DNA from: Photobacterium kagoshimensis
Lineage (GTDB): Bacteria; Pseudomonadota; Gammaproteobacteria; Enterobacterales; Vibrionaceae
NCBI RefSeq assembly: GCF_050337045.1
Contig: NZ_JAKJSO010000011.1
Span: 248,001 to 312,000, forward strand
Direction: 5' to 3'
Length of the DNA stretch: 64,000 nt
Both the position numbers and the translations under genes were made by a program. Positions 27,101 to 34,634 of the stretch are shown one piece after another. Within the stretch, counting starts at the first letter, position 1. Each line of letters opens with the position of its first letter. The notes below the pieces were generated by a model. The model made no database searches. It saw only the letters and a list, made by a program, of their open reading frames with translations, and was not told where the DNA came from.

Positions 27101-29234
27101 CGCTCTTGATCCAGAACGCGTTCTCTTTCACCTGCTGGTTATAAGAGAACTCATGCTTTGGATGGTAAACGTATGGCAACAAGCCTTTTGGTGACAAGCG
27201 CTCGAAAGTGACATCCGGAAGCTTTGAAAAACTATGGTCATCACAAATCGCATTTCTTAGGTTAAGGTAGTAAGCCAAAATAAGAGGGTGGAAAGGTGAG
27301 TAGAACTCTTCACCTTCAGACTGTACTAAACCGATTTTCAGCGCTGATTTTTGCTCTTTCGTCAGCATGCTACCCGTTGGGATCGCTTCAAAATATGCTA
27401 AACAAGCGTCAACCGTGTTTTGGACAAGCGCTGTAAACTCATCTCCCCAAGATGCCAATGAAGGCGTACTGCGGCGCTGCTCAAGGTAATCAAAAAGATC
27501 AACGTAAGAAGAGTGAATAGCGTCATCAATCGCTAGCAGGTCATCGAGCTTAACCGAATCTGAATCTGCAATAGACACGACTCTCTGGTTAATGAACTCT
27601 TCTTCCCAGCGAAGTAGTTTTAAGCGAACGCCTGGTACAACGAACTCGCTATTATCTATGCCTACTTTGCCTTTTTGAGAATAAAACTCGCCGTTGTATT
27701 CGTCTTTAAATAGCTTGTGATAACGGCCTCTATTGAGCAGCAAAGGTAGGCTCAATGAATCAGTCGCTACTGCACCCTCAACGTTAAATTTAAGCTGGTT
27801 ATCACCCGATTTTACTGCAAAATCAATTTCATCAGCTTCATTAGCTAGCGCTTCAAAATCCACTATAGAGTAGTCAGCTACATCAACAACCTGCTTAGCA
27901 TCAAGCAGTGAACATGCGCTACCTTCGTTGGCTCTGATTTGCAGTTTGTTCTCTTCCATATTCAAGGTTAAGCGCTGCTTAGCTGGTGCAGGCTCTACCA
28001 AGAAGATATTTTTAAACGGCTCAATGTAGAACTCGCCCTTTCGGACCACCAAGCAACGGAAGTTATACACTTCAGATTTGTTCTCACGCTTCAAAGCCAA
28101 GTTAAAGAACAGCGGCTCATGCTTATAAGTACCTTTTAAGCTAGCTCGTGTCGTTTTCAGACCGTTAAGTGTAGTAATTACTTCTTCGTTATTAAGCGCT
28201 TTTGCTGGCTGAATTTTGAATTGGCTTTTCTCTAGATTACTCGCACCTTGGAAGATCAGCTTCAGTTCAAACTCATTCACGCCTTCATCTAGCTCAATGA
28301 TTAAGTGGCGGTCTCGCATGCCCGCTTTGGTCTCGGCACGGTTACGAGCAGTAATTGTCATACCGTCGCTAGCTTGCTCCTCTTCAAGAACGAGCTGCTG
28401 CTGAGCATTGCGCTTTTTCTCCTGCAGGAATGCTTCAAATTCAAGGTCTTTCCACGCATCCGTTTCTGCAAAATGTTCTTTAATAAACTTCTCACCAAAT
28501 GACTTCAAGCGATCTTGCAGCTGATCACCAAAGTGCTCAACTTCAAATGAAAGCTCTGCATAAAGCAAACGATTTTCTTCAAGGCGCTTCTTGATTTGCT
28601 TAGGATTACCACTCATCTCTGCGACAAGCGGATCTTCAAACATATCGAGTTCATTAAAGCGCAAATCACCATCTTCAACCGCGTTATACAAAGGATCAAA
28701 GCCAAACATGGTGGCACCATCTTCAAGGATCGCATCAAACCAATCATCAAGCAGGCAGTAAGATACATCTTTGCCTTTATCTTGCTGATCGATAAGACCT
28801 TGAAGTGCTTGCTTTATTTTAGATGGGCTCCAAACTTGATCTGCTTGCGCTAAATCTTCCGCTGAGTTGATCAATGTATCAAGCAAGCTATTGTGAATAA
28901 CAACCAGGGCACAACCTTTTAAATAACCTGATTGACTTGCAACTTCATCACGTAAATGAGAAATATAGTTCTCAGTAAAGCCTTGGTGCACACTGGGATC
29001 TTCAGTGTGGATCACTGGCACAATTTTACATCCAGCTGATTCAATAAAAGGCAACTCAATACCATTTATTGCTTCGATACTCGCGTGAGAATGCGCTAAC
29101 ATTGCAGCATATAGACGCAGGCTGTTATCGCTATCTGGTGATTTAAACTGATAGCGGAAACCAGCTTCAATATGTGTTTCGGCATTGGCTAAAAACTGCT
29201 CTACCAGAAAAGCCTCAAATTGTTTTACGGACAT
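24147..29234 (-). CDS. dptH: DptH, large HerA/FtsK-like ATPase of phosphorothioation-dependent restriction
   Basis: This 1695-residue protein is the largest gene of the window and the usual last component of dptFGH. The C-terminal quarter is a HerA/FtsK-like motor with Walker A GTMGTGKTQ (about 1355-1365) and Walker B ILVDEADNF (about 1581). A central segment near residue 1110 (DDVLLVGFKG then LLPVEVKTG) has the D and E-x-K spacing of a PD-(D/E)xK nuclease. An acidic Pro/Glu linker (about 1270-1310) joins the parts. ATG 29234 with GTGGAG upstream is preferred to GTG 29255. It overlaps dptG. With DptF and DptG it restricts DNA lacking phosphorothioate and needs DndBCDE for self-protection. Confidence 0.9.
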   Translation of the reverse strand: MSVKQFEAFLVEQFLANAETHIEAGFRYQFKSPDSDNSLRLYAAMLAHSHASIEAINGIELPFIESAGCKIVPVIHTEDPSVHQGFTENYISHLRDEVASQSGYLKGCALVVIHNSLLDTLINSAEDLAQADQVWSPSKIKQALQGLIDQQDKGKDVSYCLLDDWFDAILEDGATMFGFDPLYNAVEDGDLRFNELDMFEDPLVAEMSGNPKQIKKRLEENRLLYAELSFEVEHFGDQLQDRLKSFGEKFIKEHFAETDAWKDLEFEAFLQEKKRNAQQQLVLEEEQASDGMTITARNRAETKAGMRDRHLIIELDEGVNEFELKLIFQGASNLEKSQFKIQPAKALNNEEVITTLNGLKTTRASLKGTYKHEPLFFNLALKRENKSEVYNFRCLVVRKGEFYIEPFKNIFLVEPAPAKQRLTLNMEENKLQIRANEGSACSLLDAKQVVDVADYSIVDFEALANEADEIDFAVKSGDNQLKFNVEGAVATDSLSLPLLLNRGRYHKLFKDEYNGEFYSQKGKVGIDNSEFVVPGVRLKLLRWEEEFINQRVVSIADSDSVKLDDLLAIDDAIHSSYVDLFDYLEQRRSTPSLASWGDEFTALVQNTVDACLAYFEAIPTGSMLTKEQKSALKIGLVQSEGEEFYSPFHPLILAYYLNLRNAICDDHSFSKLPDVTFERLSPKGLLPYVYHPKHEFSYNQQVKENAFWIKSVPQEKSSLTFVRKLVKEKIDEFQTAFSQLFTGSEKSIIVNAVNQDSAEELFMGLVDYIRSNQEQSASIHINLYDDKLAFNAFDRFAETANYDELKEWLELNKGKVREVADTIIDILRTRLTYSKFTNAQAEKDGQSYAHLSFFRNNDKVDCSDIAIEDMASGIACDGLLTGDASESKSGSYFTGFGLKGTDYQDHPHLMMAKYVGALLKPALKPNTQYHGANAVALAVSEDFKGLLERSYDSSIWTTIIDPKVTLDFFHSNEDVVLIHYSDQYTSSSSYDAITVTAQRGLFEKVIKQGDGGQINEFNAFNGDWLLKMMTCAPTINKERKGVIGAYKFVTSLVHDSDITWVPLSVAEMIRVSGNIGLKMSDSEFSRNVQGYKKGEISDDVLLVGFKGQDMYLLPVEVKTGSVPNYNKAVKQSKELLRYLSQDLLGNNDLASKLYRGLFMRQVLMQVDKYRLYKVFADNYFDTLLASKEEWLRGDYSLGQIAEYPEGFVVSHLEGAGCLQPDYQMMEGVLKVDLPMGLLPRLVETPLQEVLNGLDVVQLCHVPSEYVLNGETRLEQLAEAVPQPPVVVSDEPESPESVEPVEPAVEEDPTPVVEALKAESNSNLNVLFGHNALTQAPLNWEPTNTAKFMNTNTGIIGTMGTGKTQFTKSVITQLYRNQADNVGSSPIGMLIFDYKEDYVDSNFLNETKAQRVTLDRLPFNPLSLVGDKPKLPVHTASSFANTMAKAFRLGPKQQMKLKNLVIEAYEAKGIDRSDSSTWNIPAPTISDVWDIFLDQEKVDEDLLYVALDSLVSYEIFEPDSNKVKSLFDLLNGITVVELKGNDESVQNLVVALTLDLFYSQMQKTGKPEVQGDFRQITKMILVDEADNFMSQNFPSLRKILKEGREYGVGVILSTQDITHFQTGENDYSSYVLTWVIHRVAKIRPQELKAMFGVNEKAEQEKLMETINKLEKHYSLYIDGAKKIVKMRDKAFWELLQ

Positions 29235-30555
29235 AAACTGCGTCTCCACTATCACTCATACGCTCAACGTTACCGATGCGCTCATAGAATTTAATTAGTT
29301 CTTGTTCGGTTTGTTTATCGACAAAAATACCGCGAAGTTTGAATGCTGCGATAAGTTCGTGGAAACGGAGTTTGTCCTTTTCTCCAACAACAAGGTTGGT
29401 TAATAAAATAATGTAATCTTGGTTCAGAACCAGTACTCGGCCACTACGTCCTCGGCTTTGAATAAAAGGAGCTGCCATGATTTTCTCTACAGAGCTAGCA
29501 TACTTTTCATCCAATCCTTTTTTACCACCTGACTTAAATTGCGCTTCAGCTAAATAAAGCGCATTACCTAGCCAATCTAATGCTGAGTTGGCATTTTTCA
29601 TTTCCGCATGCAAGCCGCGCTTATTTTTAAAGGCATAAGCAAATTGCTTCAACTTATCTTCCAAGTCTTCAAAATTAGAGTGTTGAATACGGCGTGAAAT
29701 TTCCCAAAGTGGGACTTTTAGTGTTTCTTCCCCACCTTTACAAGGCTGAAGCATCTCTAACATTGTTAACATTGGAAATATACGAACAAATGATTCGCTA
29801 ATTAACTGATAACCATGGTTTTTTATATGCGTTCGCTCTTTACTTGCCCGTTCATGATCCATAATAAAGTAGAGAGGCTTCGCTGTAGGCTCTTGTCCTG
29901 TTCGCCAGTCAGGTAGCGATAAACTTAACTGAGCTGTATATGTGAACGCATAAAAAGAAAGAAAATTCTCAAACTCACTTTGTAAATACTTTGGACGTTT
30001 AGATAAAAATTTAAAATCTTCACGAAAAGCATCTGTTAGCTCAGGAAGGTATGGGATTTCAGTCTGAGGTTCTAGCTTACCATTTTCTAATTTTCCATTA
30101 AGAACAGATAAGAATTCCCTTTCAATAAAATTAGACTTTGTATTAAAGCTCTGAACTTGCAAGTTCATTAATAGATTGGCAAACATTTTTGCTACACGCT
30201 CATCAACTGGAGAGCATTCATCTTTATGAGCTTTAAAAAGCAACATTTCTGGGCTAGTCCTGAGGATATCCTTCTTTGCAAAGTACATCTCGCGTAAGAC
30301 TTCCCAAAAAGCCTCTTCTCCTAACTTATCTTCAAATACTTTATGACAATCTGCTTCAAAAAGATCAATTGTGTATTTACCTATTTTCTTTCGTAACACT
30401 CCTTGAAGGAGAAGGCCAATAACTGCATCCCAATCAAAAGGTTTTTCATTTGTCCGAATAGGAAAGTAGCTATTTAAGCTATTGATACTCGCTACCTTAT
30501 CGGATTGAGTGGGTAGTTCAGGGCTAAAAGGGGTTACAAACTTATCCATCGACAT
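29215..30555 (-). CDS. dptG: DptG, phosphorothioation-dependent restriction protein
   Basis: The 446-residue protein occupies the middle position of dptF-dptG-dptH, overlaps both neighbours and has the size expected of DptG. It shows no motif I can tie to a reaction; the C-terminal part looks like a winged-helix DNA-binding segment (KLRFHELIAAFKLRGIFVDK). ATG 30555 (overlapping the dptF stop) or ATG 30549 are both possible starts. DptG is required for restriction in characterised systems; its biochemical role is not established. Confidence 0.85.
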   Translation of the reverse strand: MSMDKFVTPFSPELPTQSDKVASINSLNSYFPIRTNEKPFDWDAVIGLLLQGVLRKKIGKYTIDLFEADCHKVFEDKLGEEAFWEVLREMYFAKKDILRTSPEMLLFKAHKDECSPVDERVAKMFANLLMNLQVQSFNTKSNFIEREFLSVLNGKLENGKLEPQTEIPYLPELTDAFREDFKFLSKRPKYLQSEFENFLSFYAFTYTAQLSLSLPDWRTGQEPTAKPLYFIMDHERASKERTHIKNHGYQLISESFVRIFPMLTMLEMLQPCKGGEETLKVPLWEISRRIQHSNFEDLEDKLKQFAYAFKNKRGLHAEMKNANSALDWLGNALYLAEAQFKSGGKKGLDEKYASSVEKIMAAPFIQSRGRSGRVLVLNQDYIILLTNLVVGEKDKLRFHELIAAFKLRGIFVDKQTEQELIKFYERIGNVERMSDSGDAVYVRKTI

Positions 30556-30556
30556 C

Positions 30557-32170
30557 TTAGATACCACTCACTTCAAAGTACTCGTCATCTTCATTTACGA
30601 TTTTGTAGCGTTTCTCGCTTTTCAAAATAAATAAAGTATCTTTTTCATTCGCAACAGTGATGATTTGTTCAATCACTTCATCAAGCAACAACACGGCATT
30701 CTTATCATGCTTATTAGGGCGATAGCCTTGGTTAATCTTATCGAGTAATTCCAATAAGTTAATGCTAATTGGCATAGGTAACAGTGACTGCCCATCCACC
30801 TGGACATAAGCATTAAAAGCCCCGATTTTGCTGACGCCGTTCATTTTTATTGCATTGAAATCAGGCTTAACTTCCAATTCAGCGGCTGTTTTAAAACCAT
30901 TGTATTCAGAAATGAAATAAGCATCTTTATCAAGAAGAGGCGCATTACGATTACAATAACGATGAATGGCAGATATCAAAGTATCTTTATAGAATTTGTT
31001 TAACTCTTTTTTCTGGCGACCAGAGCCATCAAACTCTTTATGCAACAACCAAAAAGATGCGTATTGATTAATCAGTGTATTTTCAAAGTCGGCTTTTAAG
31101 CCATTAACGTATTCGTTTTCAAACTTCGCTTCATCTTTAAGCAGATACACCATGCGTAAATATGAAGAAGCCGTGGAAACGTCGAAAACACCAAGTGCTT
31201 TGACTTGCTCTTTTAGGATGGAAAAGCCATCGTCTTCAATGCCAAGACCAAACTGTAGGACAAACTCATCCACTCTACGAGTATGAATATTGCTAGGATC
31301 AAAGCTCTTTATATGTGTTAAAAGCTCATTATCTGAACCAGAGAATAAGTTATCAAACAGATACTTATCCATAGCTAATAACTGAAAGATAAAATCCAGT
31401 AAAGCACGAGCGGTTAAGAACTGATCTTTAATCAAGCGAGCCTTAAGTAACAAGGAAACAATATTTTTCTGAACCGATTCTAAGCCGAGCAAAGCAAAGT
31501 TAGCCGTGAGTGGCGTATGCCCCACCTTCTTCACTTCACTATCGTAGAGCGCATAAAATGGATTATCGAGGGTTGGCTCTGTAAGGCGCGATAAAAATTT
31601 AGCAGCAAAGTCAGAGGTGCATCCCTCATGGCTGAGGGTAAATTTAGGGTATTGTTCAAAGTCCAAAAACTTATAGTTAGCTGGGATTTCGACTTCGTTA
31701 TTAGACAAAAAGGCCTTTATAGCCTCTTTTACATCATTATGTTGGCTAGCACCTTCCTCAGCATAGTTACCCAACATACCAATGTTGATACCCACAACTA
31801 ATGGTTTATCATTTCCTTTGAATTTCGCAAATCGATCATCTAACGCTTGAATCGCCGTTTGGCTAGGGTTAAAGCTATGAGTGGCATCTAAGTGAAAGTC
31901 TCTTGTCGACTTAAATGCATGGCTATAACGAGTAAGAATTTCCGACTTACCGTCACCACTGCTACCACACAGAAAGATAATTTCATTCGGCTTAGCTGAT
32001 GTCAGCGCCTTCTTAAAATCTGCTTCTATGTCAGTTTCAATGTATATATGTTCTTTATATGTCGATAAAAGATCTTGGCTTTGTTCTCGCTCAGTACTTA
32101 CCGCATAGGGTGAAGATTTCGAGAGTATGCTGAGGGCTTGTGCTAAATTCAAAACGAGGTCTCGATTCAA
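30557..32170 (-). CDS. dptF: DptF, P-loop ATPase of phosphorothioation-dependent restriction
   Basis: The 537-residue protein has an N-terminal segment SKSSPYAVSTE typical of DptF, then Walker A CGSSGDGKSE (about 68-77). The conserved FHLDATHSFNP follows at about 100. The apparent start is TTG 32170, because no ATG or GTG precedes the conserved N-terminus in this frame; the ribosome binding site is poor, so expression may be low or the start may differ. It is the first gene of the dptFGH operon, transcribed toward the dnd genes from the opposite end of the island. Confidence 0.88.
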   Translation of the reverse strand: MNRDLVLNLAQALSILSKSSPYAVSTEREQSQDLLSTYKEHIYIETDIEADFKKALTSAKPNEIIFLCGSSGDGKSEILTRYSHAFKSTRDFHLDATHSFNPSQTAIQALDDRFAKFKGNDKPLVVGINIGMLGNYAEEGASQHNDVKEAIKAFLSNNEVEIPANYKFLDFEQYPKFTLSHEGCTSDFAAKFLSRLTEPTLDNPFYALYDSEVKKVGHTPLTANFALLGLESVQKNIVSLLLKARLIKDQFLTARALLDFIFQLLAMDKYLFDNLFSGSDNELLTHIKSFDPSNIHTRRVDEFVLQFGLGIEDDGFSILKEQVKALGVFDVSTASSYLRMVYLLKDEAKFENEYVNGLKADFENTLINQYASFWLLHKEFDGSGRQKKELNKFYKDTLISAIHRYCNRNAPLLDKDAYFISEYNGFKTAAELEVKPDFNAIKMNGVSKIGAFNAYVQVDGQSLLPMPISINLLELLDKINQGYRPNKHDKNAVLLLDEVIEQIITVANEKDTLFILKSEKRYKIVNEDDEYFEVSGI

Positions 32171-32700
32171 TCAAGGAAGAGTGAAGCGTGATCATATGTT
32201 TACAATCAAAACATTGCAATGTAACGAGTCAAATGCTCAACGCATAATTGCTGTATTTATGTGTGAAAGTCGACAATTTTCGAGTAAAAACAAGATTTAA
32301 TTACAAACAATTTATTTCGGAATAATTGCCCAATATACGCTATACGAAAGTCACTTTTGTCACAAAAAGCAACAAAGCGCATAACAAAACTATGAGCGGT
32401 GAGTCATAATGCAACTTGATATCACATAAAGAATATATTTCAACTCCAGAAGCACACCCAAAGCATGACCTCCCTCCCAAAACACTCGCTAAAATGACGC
32501 ATTTTTGACTCATGCTTATTTCTTAACTCGAATTTTGTCCCTTTTTTTACCCATAACCTTTTTGAAATATATTCCTTTAACGAAACCCATCGCACTTTTT
32601 ATACCTCAATAATTCCTTTGATTTTGTTATCAGTAAAATAAGTTATGACTTTTAAGAATGCCTTTTGCATTCCAATCTACAGTGAGCAGGAAGCTAAATT
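32171..32700. promoter_or_regulatory. 530-bp divergent promoter region between dptF and the Xre regulator, with a long-range inverted repeat
   Basis: No gene is visible in this A/T-rich gap. A perfect 13-bp inverted repeat is formed by GAATATATTTCAA (32431-32443) and TTGAAATATATTC (32562-32574), 118 bp apart; it extends to 16-17 bp with one gap. The two copies could be operators bound by a dimeric regulator that loops the DNA, for example the Xre protein encoded next to it. Promoters for dptF and the regulator must lie here, but no -35/-10 pair stands out. Confidence 0.45.
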
Positions 32701-33339
32701 ATGGAATATTTAGACAGAATTAAGCGATTAGCTAAAATTCAAGGCATTAGCCAAAAACAACTTGGTGAAGCATTAAGCCTTCAGCAAGGTACCATGAGCC
32801 GTAAACTATCGGGTAAATACGGCATTGAAGTGCGCGAGCTAGAAACCATTGCGACAACGCTAAACACGTCGATCAGTTACTTGCTAACAGGCCAAGTGGA
32901 CACAGGCACGCAAGCAACAACGACCATTAACAACGAAGTAAGCCAAGGTTCTACCGCCACTTACATTCCGGTTATTCACCGTAAAGATTTCTCTTCGTTT
33001 CGCCAAGGCGCAACGGTGGATGTTGTTAGCAAACGTGCAATCCCCGCTCACCTAGATCGTGATGAGTGCCTGGGCCTGTTTGTCGATAACGAAAATATCT
33101 CGCTTTGTGCGCCAGTAGGCAGCTATGCATTAGCAACCCGCACCGCCAGCTACCGCCCTAAGCAACCTGTGTTTGCTTCGGTACGTGGCAGCGAACCTGA
33201 TTTCTACCACATGACACAACTTGCAGACGGTGTGGTGTTCTCGACGTCACAACCTGACTTCCCTAACCTATTTGTGAACAATGATGAGTTCCAAATTCAT
33301 GGTTACATTATTCAGTCAGATTGGGCTTACGATCGTTAA
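32701..33339 (+). CDS. Xre-family transcriptional regulator with a non-catalytic S24-like C-terminal domain
   Basis: The 212-residue protein has an N-terminal Xre helix-turn-helix (QGISQKQLGEALSLQQGTMS, about 14-33). Its C-terminal region resembles the dimerisation domain of CI/LexA-type repressors, beginning near YIPVIHRKDF. The usual Ser of the self-cleavage site is not in the expected context (LGLFVDNENI), so it probably does not autocleave. A conventional ATG follows AGGAAG. It lies between dptF and the backbone gene yjjX. It could regulate dptFGH or be an unrelated chromosomal regulator. Confidence 0.75.
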   Translation: MEYLDRIKRLAKIQGISQKQLGEALSLQQGTMSRKLSGKYGIEVRELETIATTLNTSISYLLTGQVDTGTQATTTINNEVSQGSTATYIPVIHRKDFSSFRQGATVDVVSKRAIPAHLDRDECLGLFVDNENISLCAPVGSYALATRTASYRPKQPVFASVRGSEPDFYHMTQLADGVVFSTSQPDFPNLFVNNDEFQIHGYIIQSDWAYDR

Positions 33340-33380
33340 TCTATAATTCGACTATCCTGCTCAGTTAAATAGGCGCTATG

Positions 33381-33544
33381 ATACCAATCTAACTAAGTAA
33401 CTGATCGTTCTTGCTGGTTAAAATCAATGATAACTGCGTTATAGATTTTGTAGATAGAACAACTAGCTATCTGCAATCTACGCCTTGTTCTCAGTGTTTT
33501 TTCCTGCGCAATCACCTGAACATTTACTTACCCAGATTGGTATT
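33381..33544 (+). mobile_element. MITE-like element with terminal inverted repeats, containing the right copy of the 95-bp repeat
   Basis: The 164-bp segment starts with ATACCAATCT and ends with AGATTGGTAT, a perfect 10-bp terminal inverted repeat. The match resumes after four bases (AAGTAA/TTACTT). It encodes nothing. Bases 33387-33482 match 11757-11850 on the other strand. This fits a non-autonomous transposable element of the MITE type; target site duplications are unclear. Confidence 0.6.
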
Positions 33545-33610
33545 ACTTCACGGCGTCTGTTTGTATTTGTACAATCATGGCCTCTCTTTATTCTTTAACG
33601 GATTATGTTC

Positions 33611-34150
33611 ATGGCCACGATCATTGTTGCTTCAACCAACCCCGCTAAAATCTCTGCGGTCGAAAATGCTTTTGCTGAAGCACTGCCTCACCTAACGTTT
33701 AATTTTGAAGGTGTCAGCGTGGCAAGCGAAGTGCGTGATCAACCCATGACAGCTGACGAAACCTTACTTGGTGCGCGTAACCGTGTTAAAAATGCCCGCG
33801 CTTTAGTGGCACATGCTGATTACTATGTAGGGCTTGAAGCTGGCATAGATGGCTCGCACACTTTTGCCTGGATGGTGATTGAAAGTGGAAATCACGATTG
33901 TGGTATGTTGCGCGGCGAAGCGCGTTCGGCCTCGTTACCTTTGCCACCAGCAGCATTGGCACAGCTAGAACAAGGGATCGAGCTTGGTGATGTGATGGAT
34001 ACCATGTTTAATGACACCAACATTAAGCAAAAAGGTGGCGCGATTGCGATGCTGACCAACCATAAACTCAGCCGCAGCTCTGTCTACCAACAAGCCTTGA
34101 TTTTGGCGTTGATCCCATTTTTGAACCCTGCGCTTTTTCCACAAGACTAG
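33611..34150 (+). CDS. yjjX: Inosine/xanthosine triphosphatase (non-canonical purine NTP phosphatase)
   Basis: This 179-residue protein matches E. coli YjjX. The N-terminus MATIIVASTNPAKI aligns with the E. coli start without gaps, which decides ATG 33611 over ATG 33605. GARNRVKNAR and GLEAGIDG form the ITPase active site. It removes ITP and XTP from the nucleotide pool. It lies beside trpR and slt, as in enterobacteria, and marks the return to the chromosomal backbone after the phosphorothioation island. Confidence 0.92.
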   Translation: MATIIVASTNPAKISAVENAFAEALPHLTFNFEGVSVASEVRDQPMTADETLLGARNRVKNARALVAHADYYVGLEAGIDGSHTFAWMVIESGNHDCGMLRGEARSASLPLPPAALAQLEQGIELGDVMDTMFNDTNIKQKGGAIAMLTNHKLSRSSVYQQALILALIPFLNPALFPQD

Positions 34151-34183
34151 TTCCGTTCTCTGTCCCTAATTGCTGATCACAAA

Positions 34184-34230
34184 AAAGCCCATGACATCGA
34201 CCTTAGCTTAGGGGCAATATCACGGGCTTT
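34184..34230. terminator. Terminator between convergent yjjX and trpR
   Basis: AAAGCCCATGA pairs with TCACGGGCTTT (one mismatch), enclosing a smaller CCT/AGG hairpin. A and T runs on both sides suit termination in both directions. Confidence 0.65.
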
Positions 34231-34267
34231 CTGTTTTAATTGCGGGTTAACGTAACTCTTAATTGTG

Positions 34268-34576
34268 TTACAGCTGCTTTTTTAGCAATTCAGCTAACCA
34301 GACTTTCACGTCAGCATCATGATGCTTGAGCTCGTTAGAGCCTCGTGTAATCGTCGCTACCCCAACACCCAGTAATTCACTGATTTTACGCTGGCTACGC
34401 TCGCCATTTAGCAGTTCGTGAAAAATATTCACACGAGATAATAAAGAATCACGTTCATCTGGCGTCAGTAACAGTTTCATCAATACATCGTCTTTTTGCT
34501 CATCCGATGCCTGACGCAACAAATCAATTACCTGTTGCCACTCGGTAAATTCCGGTGTTTCAGTGGTAGTGGACAT
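34268..34576 (-). CDS. trpR: Trp operon repressor
   Basis: The 102-residue protein aligns with TrpR. LLTPDERDSLLSRVNIFHEL and the helix-turn-helix SQRKISELLGVGVATITRGS include the tryptophan- and DNA-binding helices. When loaded with L-tryptophan it represses trp biosynthesis genes. GAGG lies 5 to 6 bases before ATG. It follows slt on the same strand after 58 bp, the gene order also seen in E. coli. I could not identify a trp operator nearby. Confidence 0.95.
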   Translation of the reverse strand: MSTTTETPEFTEWQQVIDLLRQASDEQKDDVLMKLLLTPDERDSLLSRVNIFHELLNGERSQRKISELLGVGVATITRGSNELKHHDADVKVWLAELLKKQL

Positions 34577-34634
34577 TTAAACCTCATTCTGGGCATTACG
34601 TTCTAGCGCAAATATTACCTGTTTCTCTGGGCAG

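Noticed and set aside
33411..33695. 94-residue plus-strand frame overlapping the yjjX start
   Set aside because: It is made mostly of the MITE-like element and an out-of-frame part of yjjX.
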